A DNA stretch of 64,000 nucleotides, from positions 349,731-413,730 of the forward strand of contig NZ_LMIJ01000010.1 in assembly GCF_001428665.1 (NCBI RefSeq), written 5' to 3'. Made by a program: the position numbers and the translations under genes. Below, piece by piece: positions 10,153 through 18,880 of the stretch; the stretch's first letter is position 1; each line of letters starts with the position of its first letter. The notes below the pieces were generated by a model. It ran no database searches and had not been told where the DNA came from. It saw nothing but the letters and a program-made list of their open reading frames with translations. The DNA is from Acidovorax sp. Root219. GTDB lineage: Bacteria; Pseudomonadota; Gammaproteobacteria; Burkholderiales; Burkholderiaceae_C.

Positions 10153-10199
10153 GTCAAATCTCCGTGCTTCACAAATCCACCAGCCGCGAAACGGGCAGG

Positions 10200-10335
10200 G
10201 CCGAAGCCAGCGCCCCCGTGCAAGGGCCGCCACCCCGCGTAGGCGGCGCTTCGCTGGCGTGCGCTGGGGGCGTCCCCCTCCCGCACTGCGCAGCAATGCG
10301 AGAGAGGGGTGAAGGCGCGAAGCGACTCAGGGGGT
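10200..10335. repeat. Comamonadaceae-type dispersed intergenic repeat
   Basis: GC-rich spacer between the binding-protein and permease genes. It contains the blocks GCGCTGGGGGCGTCCCC, GCGCAGCAATGCGAGAG and GGCGCGAAGCGACTCAGGGG. I recognise these as recurring between genes in Acidovorax-like genomes. No open reading frame or hairpin with a T-run is seen. Boundaries are approximate and only one copy lies in this window. Confidence 0.5.
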
Positions 10336-10343
10336 GCTTCATT

Positions 10344-11747
10344 TCATGTCACCTTGCGGATCGGGAAACTTTTCGCGTACTCGGCGGCCTTGGCGGCATC
10401 GAACTCGCGGCCCATGATCTTGAACTTGGGGTAGGCGCCCTCGGGCACCTTCTGGTCCAGCGCTTTCATCTGCTTCTTGGCGTCGGTGATCAGGAAGACC
10501 TTCTCGGCGATCTGCTTGTAGTCCACGTCGCCCTTGACATAGCCCCAGCGCTGCATCTGCGTGAGCATCCACACGGCCATGCTCTGCCAGGGCATGGGGT
10601 CGAAGTCGGCGCGGTCGGGCACGTTCTGGATCTTGCCCAGGCCGTCGGCGAACTTGCCGGTGAGCACCTGGTTGATCACGGCTTCGGGCTGGTTCAGGTA
10701 GGCCTGGGGCGCGATCACCTTGGCGATGAGCTCGCGGTTGGCCGGGTCGCGCGCCATGGCGGCCGAGGTGAGCACGGCGCGGTACAGCGCGGCGAAGGTG
10801 TTGGGGTTCTTCTGGATGAACTCGGTGCTGGTGCCGAAGGCGCAGCAGGGGTGGCCGTTCCACAGGTCCTTGGTGAGCAGGTGGATGAAGCCCACTTCCT
10901 CGAACACGGCACGCTGGTTGAACGGGTCGGGGCCCAGGAAGCCGTCGATATTGCCGGCGCGCAGGTTGGCCACCATCTCGGCCGGCGGGACCACGCGCAG
11001 CTGCACGTCGGTGTCGGGGTTCAGCCCTGCCTCGGCCAGGTAGTAGCGCAGCAGGAAGTTGTGCATGCTGTACTCGAAGGGGATCGCGAACTTGAATCCC
11101 TTCCAGTTCTTCGGGTCGCGGTTGTCCTTGTGCTTCAGGGCCAGCGTGATGGCCTGGCCGTTCACGTTCTGGATGGTGGCCACATTCATCGGCGTGGCGT
11201 TGGAGCCGAGGCCCATCGAGATCGCCAGCGGCATGGGCGACAGGAAGTGCGTGGCGTCGTACTCCTTGTTGATCATCTTGTCGCGGATCAGCGCCCAGCC
11301 GGCCGTCTTGGTGACCTCCACGGTCAGGCCCTGCTTGCTGTAGAAGCCCAGCGGGTGGGCCATGATCAGCGGTGTGGCGCAGGTGATCGGAATGAAGCCG
11401 ATCTTGAGATTGGTCTTCTCCAGCGCGCCTTTCTCCTGTGCCATGGCCTGCATGCTGGCCACTGGCAGCACACTGGCAATGGCCGCCATGGCCGTCCCCT
11501 TGCCCACCGCCTTGATGAAGCGCCGGCGCACCGCGTCCTGCGGGAACAGCGCCTTGACCAGGGTGGCTTCGATGAATTCGTTGCTGTAGGCCTCGAACTC
11601 GCTGGTGAGGCTGCGCTGGCGCAGGGTGGCGGCGGCAGCGTCGGCCGACACCTCGGCATGGTGGTCTGCGGCCGTATGGTCGCGGCCGCAGCTGCACTTG
11701 AGCATCAACGGGCGGTCGGCATCGAAAGGCGAGAAGAATTCGGACAT
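10344..11747 (-). CDS. Substrate-binding protein of nitrate/cyanate ABC transporter (NrtA/CmpA family), Tat signal
   Basis: 467 residues. The C-terminal about 365 residues are the periplasmic NrtA/CmpA-type domain. A twin-arginine signal (RRRFIKAVGKG, from about residue 74) precedes the hydrophobic segment and an AMA cleavage site. Before the Tat signal there is an unusually long, about 73-residue cytoplasmic-side extension with CSCGRDH (C18, C20, H24) and more histidines, which could bind metal. The ATG at 11747 is preceded by GAGGTG, supporting this start over the upstream one. It is the first transporter gene behind the response regulator. Confidence 0.92.
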   Translation of the reverse strand: MSEFFSPFDADRPLMLKCSCGRDHTAADHHAEVSADAAAATLRQRSLTSEFEAYSNEFIEATLVKALFPQDAVRRRFIKAVGKGTAMAAIASVLPVASMQAMAQEKGALEKTNLKIGFIPITCATPLIMAHPLGFYSKQGLTVEVTKTAGWALIRDKMINKEYDATHFLSPMPLAISMGLGSNATPMNVATIQNVNGQAITLALKHKDNRDPKNWKGFKFAIPFEYSMHNFLLRYYLAEAGLNPDTDVQLRVVPPAEMVANLRAGNIDGFLGPDPFNQRAVFEEVGFIHLLTKDLWNGHPCCAFGTSTEFIQKNPNTFAALYRAVLTSAAMARDPANRELIAKVIAPQAYLNQPEAVINQVLTGKFADGLGKIQNVPDRADFDPMPWQSMAVWMLTQMQRWGYVKGDVDYKQIAEKVFLITDAKKQMKALDQKVPEGAYPKFKIMGREFDAAKAAEYAKSFPIRKVT

Positions 11748-11843
11748 GGCACACCTCGGAGAAGTTGATGCCATGCACTACGCAAAGCGCGGGCCAGTTG
11801 CACCCTCACCCGCCCCGCCGCCATGAATTCGTGGGGGCGATGT

Positions 11844-11886
11844 CTACAGCATGTAGGGGCAGCACTACAAATCCGGGCGGTAGTGC
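11844..11886. promoter_or_regulatory. Inverted repeats, candidate response-regulator site
   Basis: Between the response regulator gene and the binding-protein gene lie CTACA-GCA-TGTAG (11844-11856) and GCACTAC / GTAGTGC (11862-11886). Paired TAC-rich heptamers are typical of NarL-family targets, and the adjacent regulator is of that family. Assignment is inference. Confidence 0.45.
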
Positions 11887-11893
11887 CCGGAAA

Positions 11894-12580
11894 TCACTCC
11901 GCCGGCGTGCCGCGTGCCAGCAGCGCCAGCTCCACGTCGTTGCGCGCGCCGGTTTTTTCGAGGATGCGCGCGCGGTAGGTACTCACCGTATTGGGCGCAA
12001 GCTTGAGCTGCGCACCAATTTCGCCCACGCTCTGCCCCGCCGTGAGCAATCGGAACACCTGGTGCTCCCGGTACGATAGCGCGTCCACCCCGGCTGGCAT
12101 GCCCTGCTGGGTCACCCGCACCACCCCGGTGCGCTCTACCGCGCCCGCCAGCGCCTGGGCCGTGGCCTCCGTGAGGTAGCGGCCACCGGCAGCCACCTTG
12201 CGCACGGCAGCCACCATGTCGTCGGGGTCGGCGCTCTTGTGCAGGTAGCCGGCCGCGCCCATCTGGATGCAGCGCACCGCGTACTGCCGCTCGGGGTAGG
12301 TGCTGAGCATCAGCACCGGCAGCACCGGCCAGGCCTTGCGCAGGGCCTGCAGCACCTCCAGGCCATCCATGCCCGGCATGGCGATATCGAGCAGCACCAG
12401 GTCGATGCCGGCCGGACCGGAGAGCGCCGCCACCTGGTCGAGCACCTCCTGACCATGGGTGGCCTCGCCTGCCACCACGATGTCGGGCAGGCCGTTGGCC
12501 GGGTCGCCCAGCACCTGTTTGAGGCCCTCGCGCACGATGCGGTGGTCGTCGCCAATGAGCACGCGCACCGGAGCGCTCAT
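11894..12580 (-). CDS. Response regulator, NarL/FixJ family
   Basis: 228 residues. Receiver domain (1-120): acidic pair in LIGDDH, phospho-accepting Asp in LVLLDIAMPGMDG, Thr/Ser in MLSTYPE and Lys in LHKSADP. A LuxR-type helix-turn-helix closes the protein (SYREHQVFRLLTAGQSVGEI...NTVSTYRARI). Its start codon overlaps the kinase stop (ATGA), so the two form a two-component pair. The transporter and cyanase genes behind it in the same direction are the probable targets (inference). Confidence 0.93.
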   Translation of the reverse strand: MSAPVRVLIGDDHRIVREGLKQVLGDPANGLPDIVVAGEATHGQEVLDQVAALSGPAGIDLVLLDIAMPGMDGLEVLQALRKAWPVLPVLMLSTYPERQYAVRCIQMGAAGYLHKSADPDDMVAAVRKVAAGGRYLTEATAQALAGAVERTGVVRVTQQGMPAGVDALSYREHQVFRLLTAGQSVGEIGAQLKLAPNTVSTYRARILEKTGARNDVELALLARGTPAE

Positions 12581-13788
12581 GGCGCAGCCTCCAGCGGGAT
12601 GCGCAACTTCAGGCACGAGCCATCGCCGGGCTCGCTGCTGATGTGCAGGTGGCCACCCAGTTGCCGCGCACGCTCGCGCATGCCCATGACGCCATAGGCC
12701 GTGGGCGCCTCAAGCGCCTGGCGGGTGGCGCCCACCCCGTTGTCCTGCACACGCAACTGCAAGTGATCGTCCTCGATGTCGATGTGGATGCGAATAGCGC
12801 TGGCCTGTGCATGCCGCCCGACGTTGCTCAGCATCTCCTGGAAGATGCGGAACACCGCGATGGCGGCTGGCTCGGGCAGGTGCAGCGCCTCGGTCACCTC
12901 CATCTGCCAGTGGAGCTGCAATTCTGCCGACTGCACGAACTCCTGCGCCTGCCACTCCAGCGCCGCCCACAGGCCCTGGTGGTCCAGGATGCTCGGGCGC
13001 AGGTCGGTGATGATGCGGCCCACATTGTCCACCGCATTCTCGATCAGGCGGCTCATGTTCTGGCACTTGCAGCGCATCTGCTGGCGCATGTCTATGGCCG
13101 CCTCGGGGGCGCGCTCGCCCTGCTCGCCCAGGCGCTTGTGCAGCCAGTTGACGTCCATCTTCAAAGCCACGAGCAGGCTGCCCAGCTCGTCGTGCACCTC
13201 GCGCGCGATGCGCGTGCGCTCGTCCTCGCGCACCTGCTCGGAATACGCCGAGAGTTCGCGCAACTGGCCCAGCGCCTGTGAAAGCTCCTGTGTGCGCGCG
13301 GCCACCCGGCGCTCCAGTTCGTCGTTGGCGCGGGCCAGTTCGTCGTGCGCGCGCTGCAGTTCGCCGGCCGCGCGCCGGCGCTCGGTGATGTCCACGAAGG
13401 TGACCACCGCGCCCTGCACCTGGCCGGCCTCGACGATGGGGTGGCTCGAATACTCCACGGCAAAGGCCGTGCCGTCCGCGCGCCAGAAGACCTCGCTGTC
13501 CACTCGGCAAGGCAGGCCCGAGCGGAAGGCATTGAAGATCGGGCAGTCGCTGTCGGCATAGGGGCTGCCGTCGGGGTGGGAGTGGTGGGTCAGCGCATGC
13601 ATGTTGCGCCCCATCACCTCCCCGGTGGCCAGCCCCAGCATGCGCGCGCCGGCCCGGTTGATGAAGACGCAATCGCCCGCCAGATCGATGCCGAACACGC
13701 CCTCGCCCGTGGATTCGAGCAACAGGCCCAGCCGCTCGCGCCAGAGGGCGGAGGCGTTGGGGGGCAGGTGCAGTGCGCTGGCGGACAT
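12577..13788 (-). CDS. Cytosolic PAS sensor histidine kinase (HisKA_3, NarX/DegS type)
   Basis: 403 residues, no transmembrane helices. A PAS domain (about 18-135) contains His, Cys and acidic residues in HHSHPDGSPYADSDCPI. A coiled-coil linker follows, then a HisKA_3 dimerisation domain with the phospho-accepting His in IAREVHDELG. The HATPase domain has an N-box (EMLSNVGRHAQA), DNGVGA and a terminal YGVMGMRERA / GDGSCLKL block. Start at 13788 gives an intact PAS domain; the open frame further upstream runs over the divergent permease gene and is not used. A cytosolic PAS kinase suggests an internal signal. Confidence 0.9.
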   Translation of the reverse strand: MSASALHLPPNASALWRERLGLLLESTGEGVFGIDLAGDCVFINRAGARMLGLATGEVMGRNMHALTHHSHPDGSPYADSDCPIFNAFRSGLPCRVDSEVFWRADGTAFAVEYSSHPIVEAGQVQGAVVTFVDITERRRAAGELQRAHDELARANDELERRVAARTQELSQALGQLRELSAYSEQVREDERTRIAREVHDELGSLLVALKMDVNWLHKRLGEQGERAPEAAIDMRQQMRCKCQNMSRLIENAVDNVGRIITDLRPSILDHQGLWAALEWQAQEFVQSAELQLHWQMEVTEALHLPEPAAIAVFRIFQEMLSNVGRHAQASAIRIHIDIEDDHLQLRVQDNGVGATRQALEAPTAYGVMGMRERARQLGGHLHISSEPGDGSCLKLRIPLEAAP

Positions 13789-13842
13789 GCGCCAGGGCGC
13801 AAGCAATGGCCATGCCCGGGCAAGCCGCAGCACAATAGGGCC

Positions 13843-14688
13843 ATGCAAACCGCTCCCCCTTCGCTCCAGGCGCCGCCACCCACCCCGTCCGTATGGATGC
13901 CGCCTTCGCTGTCCTCGCGCTGGTGGCCCGTGTTCCTGCGCAACCTGCTGGTCTGGCGCAAGCTGGCCATCCCCAGCCTGGTGGGCAACATCGCCGAACC
14001 GCTGATGTGGCTGGTGGCCTTCGGCTACGGCATGGGCGCGCTGGTGGGCCAGGTGAACGTGGCCGCAGAGGGTGGCATGACCAAGGTGCCCTACATCCTG
14101 TTCCTGGCCAGCGGATCGATCTGCATGAGCGCCATGAATGCGGCGAGTTTCGAGGCGTTGTACTCGGCCTTCTCGCGCATGCACGTGCAAAAGACCTGGG
14201 ACGGCATCATGAACGCGCCCGTGCGCCTGGACGACGTGGTGCTGGCCGAGATGCTCTGGGCCGCCTTCAAAGCCCTGTTCACCGTGACGGCCATCCTCGG
14301 GGTGATGCTGGCATTGGGCATCAGCCACAGCCCCAAGCTGCTCGTGGCCTGGCCCGTGCTGCTGGGCGTGGGCATCATGTTCTCGAGCATCGCGCTGATC
14401 TTCAACGCGCTGGCCAAGGGCTACGACTTCTTCACCTACTATTTCACACTGGTGCTCACGCCGATGATGTTCCTGTCGGGCGTGTTCTTCCCGCGCGAGC
14501 AGTTGCCGCCCATCGTGCGCGCCATCTCCGACTGGTTGCCGCTGACGAACGCCGTCGAGCTGGTGCGCCCACTGTTCATGGACCAGTGGCCCGCCCACCC
14601 CTGGCGCCATGGCCTGGTGCTGGTGGTGACCACGGTGGCGGCCTTCTGGGTGGCATTGGCGCTGACGCGGCGGCGCTTTCGCAGCTAA
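13843..14688 (+). CDS. ABC-2 type permease, NodJ-like, without adjacent ATPase
   Basis: 281 residues with about six membrane helices, ABC-2 permease family. Recognisable stretches include LLVWRKLAIPSLVGNIAEPLMWL and, near the C-terminus, MMFLSGVFFPREQLPPIVRAISDWLPLTNAVELVRP. NodJ-type permeases export polysaccharide or lipo-oligosaccharide-like molecules with a NodI-type ATPase, usually encoded directly upstream. Here the upstream neighbour is the divergent histidine kinase (54-base gap), and no ATPase gene follows. The partner must lie elsewhere. Confidence 0.87.
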   Translation: MQTAPPSLQAPPPTPSVWMPPSLSSRWWPVFLRNLLVWRKLAIPSLVGNIAEPLMWLVAFGYGMGALVGQVNVAAEGGMTKVPYILFLASGSICMSAMNAASFEALYSAFSRMHVQKTWDGIMNAPVRLDDVVLAEMLWAAFKALFTVTAILGVMLALGISHSPKLLVAWPVLLGVGIMFSSIALIFNALAKGYDFFTYYFTLVLTPMMFLSGVFFPREQLPPIVRAISDWLPLTNAVELVRPLFMDQWPAHPWRHGLVLVVTTVAAFWVALALTRRRFRS

Positions 14689-14707
14689 ACCCAGGGCGGT
14701 GGACCAC

Positions 14708-15040
14708 TCAGACTTTGGCCAGTCCTTCGTCCAGGGTATGGGTCACAGCGAACAGGGTCAGGAAGCCGCTCATGTCAAACACCTCGCGCACCATGTCGCT
14801 CAGGCCGACCAGCACCAGCTTGCCCTTGCTGGCACGCAGCTTCTTGCCCGCGAGCAGCACCACGCGCAGGCCGGCGGAACTGATGTAGTCCAGAGCAGAG
14901 AGGTCAAACACCACTCGCTGCGTGCCCGCTTCGAGCTGCTCGGCGACCACGCGCTCGAGTTCGGGCGAGCTGTTGCTGTCGAGGCGGCCGCGTGGGCGCA
15001 GGATCAAGATGTCGTCGCGGCGCTCCTGTTCGAGGTTCAT
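14708..15040 (-). CDS. STAS-domain anti-anti-sigma factor (SpoIIAA/RsbV-like)
   Basis: 110 residues, single STAS domain. The conserved loop reads DLSALDYISSAGLRVVLL; the phospho-accepting serine should be S54 or S55. In partner switching, the kinase phosphorylates this protein and the PP2C phosphatase removes the phosphate; only the unphosphorylated form binds the kinase. Both other parts occur nearby (phosphatase at 19696-21780, kinase at 24624-25070). It is the last gene of the minus-strand series and may have its own promoter in the 95-base gap before it. Confidence 0.92.
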   Translation of the reverse strand: MNLEQERRDDILILRPRGRLDSNSSPELERVVAEQLEAGTQRVVFDLSALDYISSAGLRVVLLAGKKLRASKGKLVLVGLSDMVREVFDMSGFLTLFAVTHTLDEGLAKV

Positions 15041-15135
15041 GGGCGCAATCCTTGGAATCGTGGCTGTAGAAAAGGAGTCCTGGAACTCCGGTTCGGCCCA
15101 TTGTAGGGGCCGCACCGCAGTTCGCGGCCGGCGCT

Positions 15136-16203
15136 TCAGTTGGCGGCGGCCTGCTTGGGCACGTTGATCACTTCGGCCACGTTCAGCAGCAGCATGGGCG
15201 GATACAGGTCCAGCGCCTGCACCGTGCGCATGTTGACCAGCAGCGAGAAGCGCTGAAGGGTAGAGGCCGCGATGGCCTGGGGCGGTTTTTTCTCGACCAG
15301 GATCTGGCGCGCCATGGAGCCGGCATAGCGGCCGATGTTGGCGCCATTGGAGAACAGCCCGAACAGGCAGCCTGACTGGCGCACGATGCTTTCGGTTGCG
15401 CAGAAGGTCGGCAGCTTGTTCTGGAGCGCGGCGGTGGTGACGGCATCCCGGTGCGTGAAGGCCAGGAAGGTGATGGGGCCGACATAGAGGAAGTCGACCT
15501 TGCGCTCGGCCAGGGTCTGGATCTGCGGGGCGATCTGCGTGGGGTCGGGTCCGCCTTGTGGCAGCAGGGGCAGGCTGGCCTCGACCACCTCGAAATTCTG
15601 CGTGCGCGCCAGCTCCTTGAGCCGGTCGCGGATCAGGCCGGAGTTGGGCTCGGCCGGGTTGTGCAGGTAGCCCAGGCGCGTGAAAGGGCGGTAGGCACGG
15701 ATGGCGTTGAGTTGCACCGGCAGCGGTGCCACGTGGCTCACGCCCGTGACGTTGCGGCCGTGGCCCTCCAGCGTGCGCAGCAGACCGGCGCCCACCGGGT
15801 CGGTCACTTCGGTGAAGACGATGGGCAGGTCGCGAATCGCATCGTCCTTGCCTGCCTGGTCATCCCGGCCCGCCAGGGCGAGGGTGGTGGGTGTGCCCCA
15901 GGCATAGATCAGGTCCGGGCGTGCCGCGCGCACCTTGGCGCGCAGCTCGGGAATGTCCTCACTGCGGCCCGAGAAGCGGATGCTCACGTACTGCACGGGC
16001 ACGTCCTGGCGCTGCAGGTAGCCGGTGAAGCCCGCCTCGATGTTCTGGTCGTCGCGCGGTAGCACCATGGCGATGGTGAAGCGCTTGGTGGCGGCCGCCA
16101 CGCCAGAGGCCGCCGCGTTGGCGGCGCTCTGGGCCATGGCAGCCGAGCTGCCCAGCAGGGCGCAGGCGGCCCCGGCGGCGATGAGGATGCGGCGCAGGTT
16201 CAT
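15136..16203 (-). CDS. Periplasmic binding protein, ABC_sub_bind family, without transporter genes
   Basis: 355 residues with a Sec signal peptide (cleavage after AMA, about residue 24), then a two-lobed periplasmic binding fold of the ABC_sub_bind (PF04392) type: FTIAMVLPRDDQNIEAGF, LIYAWGTPTTLALAG, IVFTEVTDPVGAGLL, GLFSNGANIGRYAG. No ABC permease or ATPase is adjacent. It lies 20 bases behind the sensor-MFS gene, so it may present a ligand to the neighbouring membrane sensors rather than to a transporter (inference). Confidence 0.88.
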   Translation of the reverse strand: MNLRRILIAAGAACALLGSSAAMAQSAANAAASGVAAATKRFTIAMVLPRDDQNIEAGFTGYLQRQDVPVQYVSIRFSGRSEDIPELRAKVRAARPDLIYAWGTPTTLALAGRDDQAGKDDAIRDLPIVFTEVTDPVGAGLLRTLEGHGRNVTGVSHVAPLPVQLNAIRAYRPFTRLGYLHNPAEPNSGLIRDRLKELARTQNFEVVEASLPLLPQGGPDPTQIAPQIQTLAERKVDFLYVGPITFLAFTHRDAVTTAALQNKLPTFCATESIVRQSGCLFGLFSNGANIGRYAGSMARQILVEKKPPQAIAASTLQRFSLLVNMRTVQALDLYPPMLLLNVAEVINVPKQAAAN

Positions 16204-16223
16204 CGTAATTCTCCAGAGGGTCA

Positions 16224-18842
16224 TCAGGCCGCCGCAGCGGCCTGGGTGCGGGGGTTGCGCAGGCCGGCGGCCAGGCTCAAGGTCGACACCGACAGCAGCA
16301 GGCCCACGGCCACCACTGCGCCGGCATAGCCGAAGGCGGTCACGGCGACCGCCGTGACAAAGGGCGCAACGATGCTGCCGCCACGCTCGATCAGCCGGAA
16401 CGCGGCCAGCGCCTGCTCGGGTGTGGCGCTCGCGCGGCTCGCATCCACGCCCTCGAAGGCCTCGGTCGTCAGCGCGATCTGCGGTGACGACTGCATCGCC
16501 TGGCCAAAGCCCAGCAGGGCGCAGCAGGCGGCCATGCCCCAGACGCCGCCCAGGGCCGGCAGCGACAGGCAGGCCAGCACGCTGAGCACGCCGCCCGCCA
16601 CGATGAAGGGCTTGCGCTGCCCGAGCAGGTCCGACCAGTGCGCCGCCAGCGAGGCGGTGAGCGCAAAGCACAGGAAGTACAGCAGCAGCACCCGGCCCGC
16701 GACCGCAGGCGGCTGCTGCAGCTCGTTCATGTACAGGGGCACCACCACCGAGAGAATGGTCACGGCCACCAGGCGGCCCGGCAGGGCCGCACCCAGGATC
16801 ACCCAGATGGCGCGTGGCTCGCGCAGCACCGCCATGTAGCCGCGCCAGCCGCCGGAGGTGGCTAGGCCGCGCTGGGCTGCGGCGCTGCCCTCGGGCACCG
16901 GCAGCGACAGGCGCAGGGCGGCCAGCAGGGCGCCGACCATGCACAGCGCGCAGGCCAGGAAACCGATGCCGTCGCCAGCGCGGGCGGCGATCATGCCGCC
17001 GAAGGGCGGGCCGACGATGCCTGCCGCCACAATGGCCGCAGCCACTTCGGCCAGACCTCGCGCGCGCTGTTGCGGCGGCGTGATGCGCACGATGGCCGTC
17101 TGCACCAGGATCAGCGCCAGGCCGTAGGCCGCACCACCCAGGGCGCGCAGGCCGATCAGGGTCCACGCGTCGGTCGCCCAGGCGGTGGCGGTCAGCGCGA
17201 GGGTGCCGACCAGGGCCGCCAGCATCAGGCTCCAGCGCAGGTCGAAGCGCCGCGCCAGTGCCGGGCCGGCGGGCTGGGCCAGGGCCAGCGTGGCCATGAA
17301 GGCGGCGACGGGCAATCCGGCCACCATGGTGGGCGACAGGGCGGCATCAATGGGCCGCACCTCGCTGGCGAACACGGTAAAGAAGGGGCGCAGCAGCTCT
17401 TCGGACAGGGCCACCAGGAACACGGTCAGGCGCAGCAAGGTGAGCTGGGCGCCGACCTGGGGCGTTTCGGCCGTGGCGCTGCCACTGCGCGCAGCGCGAA
17501 TCAGCTGTGCCCGGCATTCGGCGGCGTCGCGCTCATGGGCCTGGGCGCTTTCCTGGTCGATGGTGTGGTTTTTTTGCCAGCGCCGCTGCAGCCCTTGCCA
17601 CAACCGGGCCTGCACATAGGCGGCCAGCGGGAACAGCAGCGAGCGGCGCCACAGGCCGCGCGCGAGTTCGCGCACCAGCACGGCGGCGATCACCAGGGCC
17701 AGCACCAGGTCGATCAACATGCCCGCGAGCTGGCGGTCCACGAAGTCGGCCGGGTAGCCGACGACCACAGCGCCATCGCCGGCCGTGAGCTTGCGCCGCG
17801 GGAAGTCGGACGCATCTTCGCGTGCCTGCGCAGGCGCGTCGCCGCTCCAGGTGGCATTTTGCGCCGGGCCGCTGGGGGGCTGCAGTGCCAGGTAGTTCAG
17901 CTCGGGCGCTTCGACAAGCTGCTGCCGAAACAGTTCGTCCACCCCATTCATCGCGCTCCAGGGCACGCCGAGCGACAGCGCGCGCGCGACCTGGCCCGAC
18001 AGCGCGCGGCCCACAGCGTCGGCGTTTTCCTGGATCTGCGCCGTGACGGCAGGACGTGCTGCCTCGCGCGCGATCCACAGCATCGCGGCGGGCGCCACCA
18101 CCGCGCTGAAGACCACGGCCAGCCAGAGTTGTTTGGCGGAGCCCTGGATGGCCCGTGCGCCGACGCCACTGCCGATGCCGCGCATGGAGGTGATGACGCG
18201 GCTGCTCCAGCGCAGCAGCAGCCACCAGGTGATCAACAGGGCCAGCAGCATCAGCGGCAGGGCGCGCAGCACCATGTCCAGCGCGACGCCCCGCGCCTGG
18301 GCGCGCACCTCGGCCAGGTCGAGCGCCCCCCACAGGGTGGCCGCTGGGACGCCGGTGGAATCGAAAATGGCCGCGCCAACCCACGCATAGCGGCCCGTGT
18401 TGCGTACCGCCGGGGCATGGCCCGGCCCGGCGTCGATCACCGCCTGCCTCCAGCGCGGCGCGATGGTGGCATGCAGCTCAGGGTCGCCCGAGCGCAAAAC
18501 GGCCTCGCCCCTATCGGTGTCGATGAACACCCCGCGCAGCGGGCTGCCCGCTGCGCCCAGGCGCGCGACCCGCTCGGACAGCACGGTCTGGTCGGCCACG
18601 GAAACGCCGAAGCGCAGCCCGGACTCGGTCTCGTCGGCCACCTGGCGCAGCAGGCGCACGGTACGGTCCTGCGTGAGCTGGGTCAGCAACTGCTCGGTCC
18701 GCCAGGCGATCAGCACCAGGGACAGGCCAAACAGCACCAGCGCAAAGATCGCAGCGAATACCAGGGATTCGCGCCGCAGGCGTCGCTGCAGTGCGGCCAC
18801 ATCGATTTCGGTGCCGGGCGTGGGGTTGGTCGTGTCGGTCAT
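16224..18842 (-). CDS. Membrane protein: two tandem extracytoplasmic sensor segments fused to an MFS transporter
   Basis: 872 residues, about twice a normal MFS protein. The first half holds two units of helix - extracytoplasmic segment - helix: helices near 27-47 and 190-210 flank the first, and helices near 240-257 and 375-392 flank the second. After a cytoplasmic linker with an acidic/basic helix (about 415-450), a 12-helix MFS domain follows (465-872), including GLRALGGAAYGLALILVQTAIV. The second sensor unit aligns without gaps to the one in the gene at 21770-23737. The MFS domain may transport or act as a membrane sensor output; its substrate is unknown. Confidence 0.82.
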   Translation of the reverse strand: MTDTTNPTPGTEIDVAALQRRLRRESLVFAAIFALVLFGLSLVLIAWRTEQLLTQLTQDRTVRLLRQVADETESGLRFGVSVADQTVLSERVARLGAAGSPLRGVFIDTDRGEAVLRSGDPELHATIAPRWRQAVIDAGPGHAPAVRNTGRYAWVGAAIFDSTGVPAATLWGALDLAEVRAQARGVALDMVLRALPLMLLALLITWWLLLRWSSRVITSMRGIGSGVGARAIQGSAKQLWLAVVFSAVVAPAAMLWIAREAARPAVTAQIQENADAVGRALSGQVARALSLGVPWSAMNGVDELFRQQLVEAPELNYLALQPPSGPAQNATWSGDAPAQAREDASDFPRRKLTAGDGAVVVGYPADFVDRQLAGMLIDLVLALVIAAVLVRELARGLWRRSLLFPLAAYVQARLWQGLQRRWQKNHTIDQESAQAHERDAAECRAQLIRAARSGSATAETPQVGAQLTLLRLTVFLVALSEELLRPFFTVFASEVRPIDAALSPTMVAGLPVAAFMATLALAQPAGPALARRFDLRWSLMLAALVGTLALTATAWATDAWTLIGLRALGGAAYGLALILVQTAIVRITPPQQRARGLAEVAAAIVAAGIVGPPFGGMIAARAGDGIGFLACALCMVGALLAALRLSLPVPEGSAAAQRGLATSGGWRGYMAVLREPRAIWVILGAALPGRLVAVTILSVVVPLYMNELQQPPAVAGRVLLLYFLCFALTASLAAHWSDLLGQRKPFIVAGGVLSVLACLSLPALGGVWGMAACCALLGFGQAMQSSPQIALTTEAFEGVDASRASATPEQALAAFRLIERGGSIVAPFVTAVAVTAFGYAGAVVAVGLLLSVSTLSLAAGLRNPRTQAAAAA

Positions 18843-18880
18843 GGAAGTGCTTCCTTGGTATGCCGGTTTCGTCGAATGTC

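Noticed and set aside
10146-11768. 540-codon plus-strand open frame opposite the binding-protein gene
   Set aside because: Shadow of high-GC coding on the other strand; composition is rich in His, Gly and Val with no recognisable domain.
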